Source: an uncultured Paracoccaceae bacterium (GTDB taxonomy: Bacteria > Pseudomonadota > Alphaproteobacteria > Rhodobacterales > Rhodobacteraceae). Taken from it: a DNA stretch of 43,138 bases. Positions 17,791 to 26,117 of this stretch are shown one piece after another. Both the position numbers and the translations under genes were made by a program. The DNA lies in the NCBI GenBank assembly GCA_947311485.1, contig CAMZLM010000016.1, positions 1 through 43,138 of the forward strand. Reading direction: 5' to 3'. Below the pieces are notes generated by a model. The model had not been told where the DNA came from and did not search any database. It worked only from the letters and a program-made list of their open reading frames with translations. The stretch's first letter is position 1; each line of letters begins with the position of its first letter.

Positions 17791-18483
17791 CTATTCCTCG
17801 TTGATCATATCGTTGATTTCTTCCCAAGCTTTATTCACCGCAATCATATGTTTGGTGGCCAGGGTTATGGCCTCTTCGGGCAGGCCGCGTGCCATCAATT
17901 GATCCGGATGTGTTTCGCGAATGCGCTGGCGCCAGGCGGTACGGATATCGGCCATGGGGGTGTCCGGCGTCACCCCAAGCACATCATAGGCATCCGGTGG
18001 GGCGTCCGGCGCAAAACGGGTGCGCAGCCCGCGAAAGCTGTCTTCGTCGATGTGGAATTTGCGGGCGACCACATGTACAAAATCGTCCTCGTTCGGATGG
18101 TAATGCCCATCGGCCATAGCAATGTAAAACAGCCCCTCGATCAGATCCTCAAGTACCTTGGGATCCTGTTTGAACATCGCCCCGACGGTGGCGGCATAAA
18201 CTTCGAAACCGGCGACATCCTGACGTGCCAGATTGAACACCTTTGCCGCCTGTTTTTCATCCCGTTTTGGAATAAAAAACACCTGCCGAAAGGCCGCGAC
18301 CTCGTCACGGGTAACCAGCCCGTCCGCCTTGGCCATTTTCGCCCCGAGCGCGATCACTGCAATGGTAAAGGCAACAGAGCGTTCCGGTGGGGTTTTCAGT
18401 TGCTCAAGCACATCCGACAGGCTCTCGCCTTTGGTTAACGCCGCAATAGCATTACCGATACGGGTCCAGATTGAAATTGCCAT
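17791..18483 (-). CDS. DjlA-like co-chaperone (TerB domain plus C-terminal J domain), soluble
   Basis: A 230-residue protein with a TerB-like helical domain (about residues 30-150; KMAKADGLVTRDEV and YIAMADGHYHPNEDDFV are paired acidic motifs of that fold). A C-terminal J domain (about 165-230) holds the essential HPD motif at 192-194. E. coli DjlA has the same order but begins with a membrane helix. Here the N-terminus (MAISIWTRIGNAIAAL) is at most amphipathic, so a soluble form is predicted. J domains stimulate DnaK ATPase. It is the first gene of a two-gene unit with the EEP protein. Confidence 0.88.
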   Translation of the reverse strand: MAISIWTRIGNAIAALTKGESLSDVLEQLKTPPERSVAFTIAVIALGAKMAKADGLVTRDEVAAFRQVFFIPKRDEKQAAKVFNLARQDVAGFEVYAATVGAMFKQDPKVLEDLIEGLFYIAMADGHYHPNEDDFVHVVARKFHIDEDSFRGLRTRFAPDAPPDAYDVLGVTPDTPMADIRTAWRQRIRETHPDQLMARGLPEEAITLATKHMIAVNKAWEEINDMINEE

Positions 18484-18784
18484 TACAGAACCTTTGGTGT
18501 GACTGTTTTCCCTGTGTTACAGGTTTTTTCGTATCGAAATCAAGTTCGGCGCGCAGGAAAGGCGCGTGCTTGCCGAGGTGTTCAGTCGCGGTAGGCCGTC
18601 CTTTATGCATGTGGAGCGAGTTTCAGTCCGCTTAACCTCCATGCTGAGACTAATTACGGGGGGATTCAGGACGATTTATTCGCCGTATGCTTTCAGTTAT
18701 AAAATATAGGTGAGCCTTATAGTTGAAATGCAGTCAGAAATAGCGCACAAAAACGGATAACCAATTTTCAACAGGGGAAAACCA
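18484..18784. other. Intergenic region with no gene recognised
   Basis: This stretch separates two divergent genes and must hold both promoters. No convincing coding frame was seen. One imperfect stem (GCATGTGGAG at 18607 with CTCCATGC at 18637, one bulged base) is present without a T-run. The 3' half is AT-rich (TTATAAAATATAGG near 18697) and is a plausible promoter zone for the DsrE-like gene. Confidence 0.5.
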
Positions 18785-19219
18785 ATGAGAAAACTATTTA
18801 TATCGCTGATGGCCGTTCTGGTCAGTGTGCAGATGGCTGTAGCTGCCGGTGTCGAACATAAAGTTGCCATCCATGTAGATCAAAGCGATCCTAGGGTGCA
18901 GAATATGGCGTTGAATAACGCGATGAATATTTCCAAGTATTATGCGTCGCAGGGGGATACGGTTATCATCGAAATGGTTGCCTATGGCCCGGGCTTGACC
19001 ATGCTGATTCCGGGGAAATCCAAGGTTGGCGCACGGATTTCCAAAATGGCGCTGGAACTGGACAACCTTACCTTTTCCGCTTGTGGCAACACCCACCGTA
19101 AAATGAGCGCCAAGGCCGGCAAAGATATCAAATTGATGAGCGAAGCGGTTATGACACCCTCCGGTGTGGTGCGTTTGATTGAATTGCAGGAAAAAGGTTA
19201 CGCCTACGTGCGTCCGTAA
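18785..19219 (+). CDS. Exported DsrE/DsrF-like protein
   Basis: A 144-residue protein with a clear Sec signal peptide (MRKLFISLMAVLVSVQMAVA, cleavage near AAG). The rest follows the DsrE/F fold: HKVAIHVDQSDP, a helix MALNNAMNISKYYAS, VIIEMVAYGPGLTML and LTFSACGNTHRKM. The cysteine in SACGNT is in the region where DsrE-family proteins place a sulfur-binding or catalytic Cys. Exported members are annotated as sulfur-metabolism-like, but their function is unproven. A ribosome-binding site (CAGGGGA) precedes the start and a strong terminator follows. Confidence 0.8.
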   Translation: MRKLFISLMAVLVSVQMAVAAGVEHKVAIHVDQSDPRVQNMALNNAMNISKYYASQGDTVIIEMVAYGPGLTMLIPGKSKVGARISKMALELDNLTFSACGNTHRKMSAKAGKDIKLMSEAVMTPSGVVRLIELQEKGYAYVRP

Positions 19220-19236
19220 TGCTATAAAATGACCTG

Positions 19237-19268
19237 CCGCCCCTTGTCACCGCAGGGGGCGGTTTTTT
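19237..19268 (+). terminator. Intrinsic terminator after the DsrE-like gene
   Basis: CCGCCCC and GGGGCGG form a stem around a 12-base loop, directly followed by TTTTTT. It ends 18 bases before the aldo/keto reductase start codon, leaving almost no room for a separate promoter between them. Confidence 0.85.
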
Positions 19269-19286
19269 GTGTTCAAAGGAAAAACC

Positions 19287-20333
19287 ATGCGTATGAATCC
19301 CCTTGGCCGTACGGGCATAGAAATCAGCGAGCTGTGTCTCGGGTCTATGACATGGAGCACCCAAACCCCGCAAGCAGAGGCCCATTCCCAAATCGATATG
19401 GCGCTGGAACGCGGGGTCAATATGATTGATACCGCCGAAATGTACCCGACCAGCCCGCTTTCCAAGGAAACGCAGGGCAATACCGAACGGGTGATTGGCA
19501 ACTGGAACGCAGCAAATCCGGCGCGACGGGCGGATTATATCTTGGCAACCAAAGTCTCCGGCTCTGGCTATATGAATGTACGTGATGGGGCACCGATTTC
19601 ACGCCAAACGATTACAACCGCCCTTGAAAATTCCCTCCGGTCGCTAAGAACCGATTACATCGACCTGTATCAATTGCACTGGCCAAATCGCGGTTCCTAT
19701 ATGTTTCGTCAGAATTGGACATTTGATCCAACGGGCCAGAACCGGACCGAAACCCTTGCCCATATGAATGAGGTACTGGACACGCTTCAAGAATTCGTTA
19801 AAGCCGGAAAAATTCGCCATTTCGGCCTGTCTAACGAAAGCACATGGGGCACCGCGCAATGGTTACGCCTGTCCGGGGAAAACAATCTGCCGCGGGTGGT
19901 TTCAATACAGAATGAATATTCGCTTCTGTGCCGGCTTTATGATCTGGATATGGCGGAATTATCCCATAACGAAGACGTGGGCCTGTTGGCGTTTTCCCCC
20001 CTTGCGGCGGGGCTTTTGACCGGAAAATATCAAGGCGATGTGATACCGCCTGCATCGCGGCGGACGTTTGTTGCGGACCTTGGCGGGCATATGACGCCCC
20101 GTGCCCTTACGGCGGTGGATGCCTATCTGGCGATTGCGCAAAAACATGGGCTGGATCCGGTTCACATGGCGCTGGCCTGGTGCCGTACACGGCCATTTGT
20201 GGCATCTGCAATCTTCGGGGCAACCACGCTTGCACAGCTGGATCATGCCTTGGGATCCGTGGTAGTGACGTTACCGGATGTGGTTCTGGAGGATATTGCA
20301 TCCGCTCACAAAGAACACCCGATGCCCTATTGA
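19287..20333 (+). CDS. Aldo/keto reductase, Tas-like
   Basis: A 348-residue NADPH-dependent oxidoreductase of the aldo/keto reductase superfamily. The catalytic tetrad is visible as Asp48 and Tyr53 (MIDTAEMYP), Lys89 (ILATKVSG) and His131 (YQLHWPNR). Segments such as ETQGNTERVIGNW and the C-terminal FVASAIFGATTLAQL closely follow E. coli Tas. The start at 19287 has AAAGGA upstream; a GTG 18 bases earlier is inside the terminator's shadow and was not used. The substrate is unknown. Confidence 0.92.
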   Translation: MRMNPLGRTGIEISELCLGSMTWSTQTPQAEAHSQIDMALERGVNMIDTAEMYPTSPLSKETQGNTERVIGNWNAANPARRADYILATKVSGSGYMNVRDGAPISRQTITTALENSLRSLRTDYIDLYQLHWPNRGSYMFRQNWTFDPTGQNRTETLAHMNEVLDTLQEFVKAGKIRHFGLSNESTWGTAQWLRLSGENNLPRVVSIQNEYSLLCRLYDLDMAELSHNEDVGLLAFSPLAAGLLTGKYQGDVIPPASRRTFVADLGGHMTPRALTAVDAYLAIAQKHGLDPVHMALAWCRTRPFVASAIFGATTLAQLDHALGSVVVTLPDVVLEDIASAHKEHPMPY

Positions 20334-20357
20334 AAACGACACGGGGTCTTCGTTTTT
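20333..20357 (+). terminator. Weak stem-loop after the aldo/keto reductase gene
   Basis: AAAACGA pairs with TCGTTTT around a 10-base loop and runs into a T-rich stretch, immediately after the stop codon. The stem is short and AT-rich, so termination is uncertain. Confidence 0.35.
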
Positions 20358-20410
20358 AGAATAGCCTGCGTCAATATTTCGGTGCCTATTGGCCAAAACA
20401 GGAGGCTGCC

Positions 20411-21322
20411 ATGCCATTATCGATGAACCGCAACGTATTTATCACCTGTGCCGTTACCGGATCAGGCAGCACGCAGGATCGTTCCCCGCATGTGCCCCGT
20501 TCCCCGGCTGAAATCGCCGATAGCGCCATTGCGGCGGCGCAGGCAGGGGCCGCTGTTGTGCATTGTCATGTGCGCGATCCGGAAACCGGCGCGCCATCGC
20601 GGGATTTGAAACTGTACCGCGAACTGACCGAACGGATACGTGATTCCGGCACGGATGTGGTGTTGAATCTGACGGCGGGGATGGGCGGTGATATGACCTT
20701 TGGCGACACGGAACACCCGTTGCCGCTGCAACAGGCCGGCACCGATATGGCCGGGGCGGCAGAACGGGTGGCGCATGTGATCGAATGCCGTCCCGAAATT
20801 TGTACGCTGGATTGTGGCACAATGAATTTCGCCGAGGCCGATTATGTGATGACCAACACCCCGGGCATGCTACGTGCCATGGGGCAGATGATGACGGATA
20901 CCGGCGTGAAGCCCGAGATCGAGGCCTTTGATACGGGGCATTTGTGGTTTGCCAAGCAACTGGTAAAGGAGGGGATTCTGGAGGGGTCTGCTCTGATACA
21001 GCTGTGCATGGGGGTGCCTTGGGGTGCGCCGGATGATTTGAATACGTTCATGGCGATGGTTAACAATGTGCCGCAGGATTGGAACTTTTCCGCCTTTGCC
21101 TTGGGGCGCAACCAGATGGCATATGTGGCTGCCAGTGTGCTGGCGGGGGGGAATGTGCGTGTCGGGCTGGAGGACAACCTGATGCTGGATCGCGGTGTTT
21201 TGGCGACCAATGCACAACTGGTTGAACGGGCGCGCGAAATAATTGAACGTATGGGGGCATCTGTGATAGGTCCGGAACAGGTTCGCCAGACCCTTGGCCT
21301 AACAAAGAAAGCCCCGAAATGA
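20411..21322 (+). CDS. BKACE family beta-keto acid cleavage enzyme, probable 3-dehydrocarnitine cleavage
   Basis: A 303-residue member of the beta-keto acid cleavage enzyme family (formerly DUF849). These Zn enzymes transfer an acetyl-type unit from acetyl-CoA onto a beta-keto acid, releasing acetoacetate and a new CoA ester. The N-terminal ITCAVTGSG, the zinc-ligand motif AAVVHCHVRDPETGAPSRD, and EICTLDCGTMNF and EAFDTGHLWFA are family marks. The carnitine dehydrogenase gene two genes downstream makes 3-dehydrocarnitine the likely substrate, giving betainyl-CoA and acetoacetate. This assignment rests on context. The stop overlaps the small lipoprotein start. Confidence 0.88.
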   Translation: MPLSMNRNVFITCAVTGSGSTQDRSPHVPRSPAEIADSAIAAAQAGAAVVHCHVRDPETGAPSRDLKLYRELTERIRDSGTDVVLNLTAGMGGDMTFGDTEHPLPLQQAGTDMAGAAERVAHVIECRPEICTLDCGTMNFAEADYVMTNTPGMLRAMGQMMTDTGVKPEIEAFDTGHLWFAKQLVKEGILEGSALIQLCMGVPWGAPDDLNTFMAMVNNVPQDWNFSAFALGRNQMAYVAASVLAGGNVRVGLEDNLMLDRGVLATNAQLVERAREIIERMGASVIGPEQVRQTLGLTKKAPK

Positions 21323-21528
21323 TCCGTTTAACCTTGATTGCCGCCGTGTTGGTTGGTTGTGCAGAAACGCCTCGTCCGATTGATCCGGCCACTGGAAAAC
21401 CGGTGCCATCAAATTTGAACGTGGAATATTGCCGCAAAATTGCGGATGAAACGGCCCGTGCCGGCAAACTGAATTATCACCTTTGTCCGGGCTATATGCT
21501 GGACGGCTACCCTATTGAAATTCCATAA
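21319..21528 (+). CDS. Small lipoprotein in the carnitine gene set
   Basis: A 69-residue protein with a short signal ending in a lipobox (LIAAVLVGC), so the mature part (about 55 residues) would be membrane-anchored in the periplasm. It has two further cysteines (VEYCRKIA and YHLCPGY) that could form a disulfide. Its ATG overlaps the BKACE stop (ATGA) and it ends 36 bases before the carnitine dehydrogenase gene, so it is embedded in that operon. The function is unknown. Confidence 0.7.
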   Translation: MIRLTLIAAVLVGCAETPRPIDPATGKPVPSNLNVEYCRKIADETARAGKLNYHLCPGYMLDGYPIEIP

Positions 21529-21564
21529 AATACCGAAACCCCCTAAATTAGGCAGGATGACAAG

Positions 21565-23019
21565 ATGACCAAAACAGCAGCGATTATCGGTGGTGGTGTG
21601 ATTGGCGGTGGCTGGGCTGCTCGTTTTTTGTTGAATGGGTGGGATGTGCGGGTGTTTGATCCAGATCCGGAAGTCGCTCGCAAAATTCGCGAGGTTCTGG
21701 ACAATGCCCGCCATGCCCTGCCGAGCCTGTCGGATCGGGTGATGCCGGCGGAGGGCAAGCTCAGCTTTCACGCCACCATTGCAGAGGCGGTCAGGGACGC
21801 GGCCTATATTCAGGAATCCGTGCCGGAGCGGCTCGACATCAAGCATACCACATTCGCCGCGATTCACGCGGCGGCGCATCCGGAGGCGGTGATCGGATCC
21901 TCGACTTCTGGCTTTAAGCCATCCGAGCTGGCGCAAGGGGCGGAAAATGCCCGTCAAATCATGGTCTGCCATCCGTTTAATCCGGTTTACCTGCTGCCCT
22001 TGGCCGAGGTCGTGCCCAGTCCGGAAACCTCGGATGCTGCTTTGAAACGGGCGTTTTCGGTGCTGAAGGAAATCGGGATGAAACCTGTGAAAATCCGGCG
22101 TGAAATGGACGCTCATGTGGCGGATCGGTTCCTTGAGGCAGTCTGGCGCGAGGCGCTCTGGCTGATCAAGGATGACGTGGCCACCACCGAAGAAATTGAC
22201 GATATCATTCGTTACGGGTTCGGTTTGCGCTGGGCGCAAATGGGCCTGTTCGAGACCTACCGCATTGCCGGAGGCGAGGCCGGCATGGCGCATTTCATTG
22301 AACAATTCGGGCCGGCTTTGAAATGGCCCTGGACAAAATTGATGGATGTGCCGGAACTTGACGATGCGTTGGTCCGGAAAATTGCGGACCAATCGGATGC
22401 ACAATCCGGCATGTATTCTATCCGCGAACTGGAACGCATTCGCGATACCAATCTGGTGTTGATTTTACGCGGCTTGAAAACCCAAAATTGGGGTGCAGGA
22501 GCGGTTTTGAACAATATCGACAGCGCCGCCAAGGATGCTGCGGGCCTGCCGGATCTGCAAGGCCTGGTGCGTACGTTACACCGCACGGTGCCGCTGGATT
22601 GGTTGGATTATAACGGCCACATGACCGAATCCCGCTATCTGCATGCCTTTGCCGATGCCACGGATCGGTTTATGGAAATTATCGGCTGTGACGCAGAATA
22701 TATTGCCTCCGGAGGCAGCTATTTTACCGCTGAAACCCACATCCGCCATTTGGACGAGGTCCATGCGGGGGCAGAAATTACGGTGGATACGCAGGTGTTA
22801 AAGGGCGTTGGCAAGAAGATGCATTTATTTCACCGGATGCATCACGCAGATGGTCGTTTGCTGGCAACGGGGGAACATTTCCTGTTGCACGTCAGCTTGA
22901 AAACCCGTCAATCCTGCCCACCGGCACCGCATATAGAGGCAAATCTTCTGGACATTTCCCGCAACCACGCCGCGTTGCCAATGCCGGAGGGGGCAGGCCG
23001 TGCAATTTCAAAACCTTAA
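21565..23019 (+). CDS. lcdH: L-carnitine 3-dehydrogenase fused to a betainyl-CoA thioesterase-like domain
   Basis: Residues 1-320 are a 3-hydroxyacyl-CoA dehydrogenase-like NAD enzyme: Rossmann motif GGGVIGG (9-15), SSTSGFKPSEL, and VCHPFNPVYLLPLAEVV with the catalytic His136. This is the length and pattern of L-carnitine dehydrogenase (carnitine to 3-dehydrocarnitine). Residues 335-484 are a hot-dog thioesterase: VPLDWLDYNGHMTESRYLHAFADATDRF, with Asp348 as the likely catalytic acid, then THIRHLDEVHAGAEITVDTQVLKGV. The fusion links the first and third steps of carnitine-to-betaine conversion, with the BKACE enzyme encoded upstream doing the second step. No carnitine transporter is evident nearby. 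Confidence 0.93.
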   Translation: MTKTAAIIGGGVIGGGWAARFLLNGWDVRVFDPDPEVARKIREVLDNARHALPSLSDRVMPAEGKLSFHATIAEAVRDAAYIQESVPERLDIKHTTFAAIHAAAHPEAVIGSSTSGFKPSELAQGAENARQIMVCHPFNPVYLLPLAEVVPSPETSDAALKRAFSVLKEIGMKPVKIRREMDAHVADRFLEAVWREALWLIKDDVATTEEIDDIIRYGFGLRWAQMGLFETYRIAGGEAGMAHFIEQFGPALKWPWTKLMDVPELDDALVRKIADQSDAQSGMYSIRELERIRDTNLVLILRGLKTQNWGAGAVLNNIDSAAKDAAGLPDLQGLVRTLHRTVPLDWLDYNGHMTESRYLHAFADATDRFMEIIGCDAEYIASGGSYFTAETHIRHLDEVHAGAEITVDTQVLKGVGKKMHLFHRMHHADGRLLATGEHFLLHVSLKTRQSCPPAPHIEANLLDISRNHAALPMPEGAGRAISKP

Positions 23020-23055
23020 GGTGGGAAGGCGTGGTTTGGTGCGCAGGGACAGGTG

Positions 23056-23961
23056 ATGCCACTCTGGATTCCGATAACCATTGCCGCCGCCTTTAGCCAA
23101 AACTTGCGGTTTATGTTGCAAAAGCACCTGAAGGCGACGGGTCTGACGACGGCGGGCGCAACGTTTGCGCGTTTTTTGTATGCTGCCCCCTTGGCGGCGG
23201 GATTGTTGGCAACCTACATGGGGATGACCGGTGGAGGTTTTCCGCCGGTGTCCCCGCGGTTTATGGCGTTTGCTTCGCTTGGGGGGATGGCCCAAATTTT
23301 GGCGACAATGCTGGTGGTGGCGCTGTTTGCAGAACGTAATTTTACGGTCGGGATCACGTTTAAAAAAACAGAAACCATTCAAACCGCGCTGTGGTCGTTG
23401 TTGATTTTGGGGGAGGGGCTTTCTGGCAATGGCCTGATGGCCATTCTGGTGGGGCTGCTAGGTGTTATCGTGCTGGCCGATCCACCGCGTAACGGGGGGC
23501 TGGTTTGGCATCAACGGGTGTTTAACCGGGCCTCTGTTTATGGCATCGGCGCGGGGGCATTGTTCGGCTTTTCCGGCATGGCCTATCGGGGGGCGTCATT
23601 GTCGCTCGGGGAGAGCGATTTTTTCCTGCGCGCGGTGTTCACGCTGATATGTGTGACAAGTTTTCAAACGCTGGCAATGGCGTTGTATTTACGGCTGCGT
23701 CAACCGGGGGAAATCACCCGCGTTGCCCGCCATTGGCGGGTGACGGGGTTGGTGGGGCTGACCGGAATGCTGGGGTCTCTCGGTTGGTTTACCGCCTTTA
23801 CTTTGCAAAATGCGGCATATGTAAAGGCGCTTGGGCAAGTGGAGTTGGTGTTCACCTTCCTGGCATCCTATTTCATCTTTAAGGAACGCAGCAGCCCCCG
23901 CGAATTGGCGGGGATAGGTCTGGTTTTGATCAGTATTTTACTGCTGATACTGGCCCTTTAG
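23056..23961 (+). CDS. EamA/DMT family transporter
   Basis: A protein of about 301 residues with ten predicted membrane helices in two EamA repeats. Examples are LAAGLLATYMGM, LGGMAQILATMLVVALFAE, LMAILVGLLGVIVLA, VTGLVGLTGMLGSLGWFTAF and ELAGIGLVLISILLLILAL. LGQVELVFTFLASYFIFKE is the typical last-pair motif. It is a metabolite/drug exporter-type permease of the inner membrane; the substrate is unknown. The start is ATG 23056 (a GTG one codon earlier is possible). It follows lcdH on the same strand and overlaps the convergent KAS III gene by 4 bases. Confidence 0.88.
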   Translation: MPLWIPITIAAAFSQNLRFMLQKHLKATGLTTAGATFARFLYAAPLAAGLLATYMGMTGGGFPPVSPRFMAFASLGGMAQILATMLVVALFAERNFTVGITFKKTETIQTALWSLLILGEGLSGNGLMAILVGLLGVIVLADPPRNGGLVWHQRVFNRASVYGIGAGALFGFSGMAYRGASLSLGESDFFLRAVFTLICVTSFQTLAMALYLRLRQPGEITRVARHWRVTGLVGLTGMLGSLGWFTAFTLQNAAYVKALGQVELVFTFLASYFIFKERSSPRELAGIGLVLISILLLILAL

Positions 23962-25079
23962 GCGCGGCGCAGGATGACCGACCCCACCGAATAACCGGCC
24001 CCGAACGAACAGATAATGCCCAGATCCCCAGCTTCAAAATCATCCGAATGCTTGGAAAAGGCAATGATTGATCCTGCGGAGGATGTGTTCGCGTAATCCT
24101 GCAAAATATTGGGCTGCTCATGGGGTTCCGGCACCCGTCCGAGAACCTTTTTCCCAATGAAATCGTTCATCGCCTTGTTGGCCTGATGCAGCCACATACG
24201 TTTGAGCTGTTCGGGTTCGATGCCTTCTTGGGTCAAGTGATTGCTCATATGTTTTGAAACGATTGGCAGCACTTGTTTAAACACGGTCCGTCCGTTTTGC
24301 ATGAATTGCATATCGCGTCGGTCGGCCACACCGTCGGGACGGGAGCGGCGCAGAAAACCGTTGTTATTGCGAATATTATTGGAAAATTTGGTCAGGCATT
24401 TGGTTGACAGAATATTGAAATGGCCGGGTTTGGCGGTGTCTTTGCGTTCTATTACGGTAGCTGTACAAACATCCCCGAAAATAAAATGGCAATCGCGGTC
24501 GCGCCATTCCAGATGACCGGAACAAATTTCCGGGTTCACCACCAAAACCGCCCGTGCGGTGCCAGCACGGACCATATCGGCGGCGGCCTGAATGCCGAAA
24601 GTGGCGGAGGAGCAGGCCACATTCATATCAAACCCAAAGCCATCGATCCCGAGTAGATCCTGCACTTCGATAGCAATGGCAGGGTAGGCGCGTTCCAGAT
24701 TGGAAGCGGCAATAATCACGATATCAATATCTTGTGCCGTTTTTCCGGCATCTGCCAGCGCTTTGGTACAGGCATCAAGGGCCATTTCAGCCATAATTCC
24801 AGGTTCATCGTCTGTGCGTTGGCGCAAGAGCGGGTGCATGATTTCCGGATCCAGAATACCGGTTTTATCCATTACATGGCGTTGGTGAATGCCGCTGGCA
24901 TTCACGATGAATTCCTCGCTGGAATGCCCTTTGGCTGGCAACTCTCCGGCCTCGATCGCGGTGGCATTTTCAGCATTGTAGAGATCGGCATAAGCATTAA
25001 ACGCGATCACCAATTCCTTGTTTGTGATGACTTGCTCTGGGGTGAAAACCCCGCTTCCCGAAATGACTGGTTGATACAT
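23958..25079 (-). CDS. Beta-ketoacyl-ACP synthase III-like enzyme
   Basis: A 373-residue thiolase-fold condensing enzyme with the KAS III triad: Cys156 (NVACSSATFG), His298 (WLHQANKAMND) and Asn331 (ANTSSAGSIIAF), and the C-terminal GDLGIICSFGAGYSVGSVILRR. It is longer than housekeeping FabH (about 320), with inserts near residues 25-90. This suggests a secondary FabH-like enzyme that takes a medium-chain acyl-CoA primer rather than acetyl-CoA, as some long FabH homologues in Pseudomonas do (inference). The start at 25079 is fixed by AAGGAGA just upstream; a longer frame from 25115 lacks a ribosome site. A LytTR regulator gene lies upstream on the same strand. Confidence 0.88.
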   Translation of the reverse strand: MYQPVISGSGVFTPEQVITNKELVIAFNAYADLYNAENATAIEAGELPAKGHSSEEFIVNASGIHQRHVMDKTGILDPEIMHPLLRQRTDDEPGIMAEMALDACTKALADAGKTAQDIDIVIIAASNLERAYPAIAIEVQDLLGIDGFGFDMNVACSSATFGIQAAADMVRAGTARAVLVVNPEICSGHLEWRDRDCHFIFGDVCTATVIERKDTAKPGHFNILSTKCLTKFSNNIRNNNGFLRRSRPDGVADRRDMQFMQNGRTVFKQVLPIVSKHMSNHLTQEGIEPEQLKRMWLHQANKAMNDFIGKKVLGRVPEPHEQPNILQDYANTSSAGSIIAFSKHSDDFEAGDLGIICSFGAGYSVGSVILRRA

Positions 25080-25161
25080 GCTGCTCTCCTTGGCGATGTT
25101 GAACAACAAGGCCAATTGTTGAGGCCAAGGTCAAGTGGAAAGATGTATTATTGACGGAATG

Positions 25162-25959
25162 CTAGAGCACACCGGCCTTGCGCAGGGCAGGGCTATAACT
25201 ACGCGAGACCGGAACGTCGCTGCCATCGGACATCCGGAGCCAGATTTTCCGATTGCGTTTGATGACACATTTTACTTCTTCTAGGTTGACCCAGTGGGAT
25301 CGATGCACTTGCTGACCATTGGATCCGGTGAGCAATTCCACGGCATCGCCCAAACGCATCAACAATAACTTGGCACCGGTGTCGGTGTGGACCTCCACAT
25401 AGTGGTCAGCGCTTTGCAGGCGCACCAATTTGTTGCCACTGTCCGGCCCGAGTTTTTGAAGTAGTCCACGAATGGACCCCATGCGCGAAACGGCGGAAAT
25501 CTGATCGCGCACGGCAGCGGTCCCGCGTAGAATAAAGAAGAAAACGGGCATCAAGAGCATGCCAACCATAAGATTTAACAGGAACCAGCGACTATTGATT
25601 TGGCCGTGTTGACCGCTCGCAGTATCCATAAATAGGTACATGAGCACGAGGGAAATGCCCCCTATACAAACAAAAATCAGGGATACAATTGCCATGCGAT
25701 GTGTGGTTGAACCGTCAGGATAAACCCGGCGCAGAGAAATATATGCCAGTCGATAGATCGGGTAACTGAGCAAAATACACATACCCAGTACCCCGGCATT
25801 GATGAGGGAAACAGGGCTGTCTGTGGTCAGACCGGGCGGCAAAGCCTGAAGTTCCGTCAAGACCGCATAAAGACAGCTGGCCATCCACAAGACAGCAGGC
25901 AATGCATGAAGCACAGTGCGGTCGCGTTGAGAGAAAACAAGTTTGATAGGGTTAGGCAT
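25162..25959 (-). CDS. Membrane-bound LytTR-domain transcriptional regulator
   Basis: A 265-residue protein with four predicted transmembrane helices in the first 145 residues (TVLHALPAVLWMASCLYAVL; VSLINAGVLGMCILLSYPIY; MAIVSLIFVCIGGISLVLMYLF; RWFLLNLMVGMLLMPVFFFI). A C-terminal LytTR DNA-binding domain covers about 165-265 (VRLQSADHYVEVHTDTG, LMRLGDAVELL, QVHRSHWVNLEEVKCV). No receiver domain is present, so the signal is presumably sensed in or through the membrane. It precedes the KAS III gene by 82 bases, and a long inverted repeat lies about 117 bases upstream of its start. The target is unknown; autoregulation is plausible. Confidence 0.88.
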   Translation of the reverse strand: MPNPIKLVFSQRDRTVLHALPAVLWMASCLYAVLTELQALPPGLTTDSPVSLINAGVLGMCILLSYPIYRLAYISLRRVYPDGSTTHRMAIVSLIFVCIGGISLVLMYLFMDTASGQHGQINSRWFLLNLMVGMLLMPVFFFILRGTAAVRDQISAVSRMGSIRGLLQKLGPDSGNKLVRLQSADHYVEVHTDTGAKLLLMRLGDAVELLTGSNGQQVHRSHWVNLEEVKCVIKRNRKIWLRMSDGSDVPVSRSYSPALRKAGVL

Positions 25960-26075
25960 TTACAATTCCGAATCTGTCACCAACTACATCCTGTTTGCGA
26001 CATATGCAGCCAATAAGGTTAAAATATGACAAACAACACTTACAATGTGGCGCAACATAGGTGTTCTTATGACGC

Positions 26076-26117
26076 TTCGTGAAATGCACAGGTGATTTTT
26101 GGTGTGCATTTCACGAA
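26076..26117. repeat. Long perfect inverted repeat (15-bp arms) upstream of the LytTR gene
   Basis: TTCGTGAAATGCACA (26076-26090) and TGTGCATTTCACGAA (26103-26117) are perfect complements separated by 12 bases. A partial third copy, TTTCACGAA, lies at 26171-26179. No T-run follows on either strand. The position within a 473-base intergenic region, upstream of a DNA-binding regulator, suggests an operator with two half-sites about 27 bases apart centre to centre. Confidence 0.65.

Noticed and set aside
18590-18660. Stem-loop in the intergenic region before the DsrE-like gene as a 6S or SRP-like RNA
   Set aside because: The stem has a bulge, there is no terminator, and none of the conserved SRP or 6S motifs is present.
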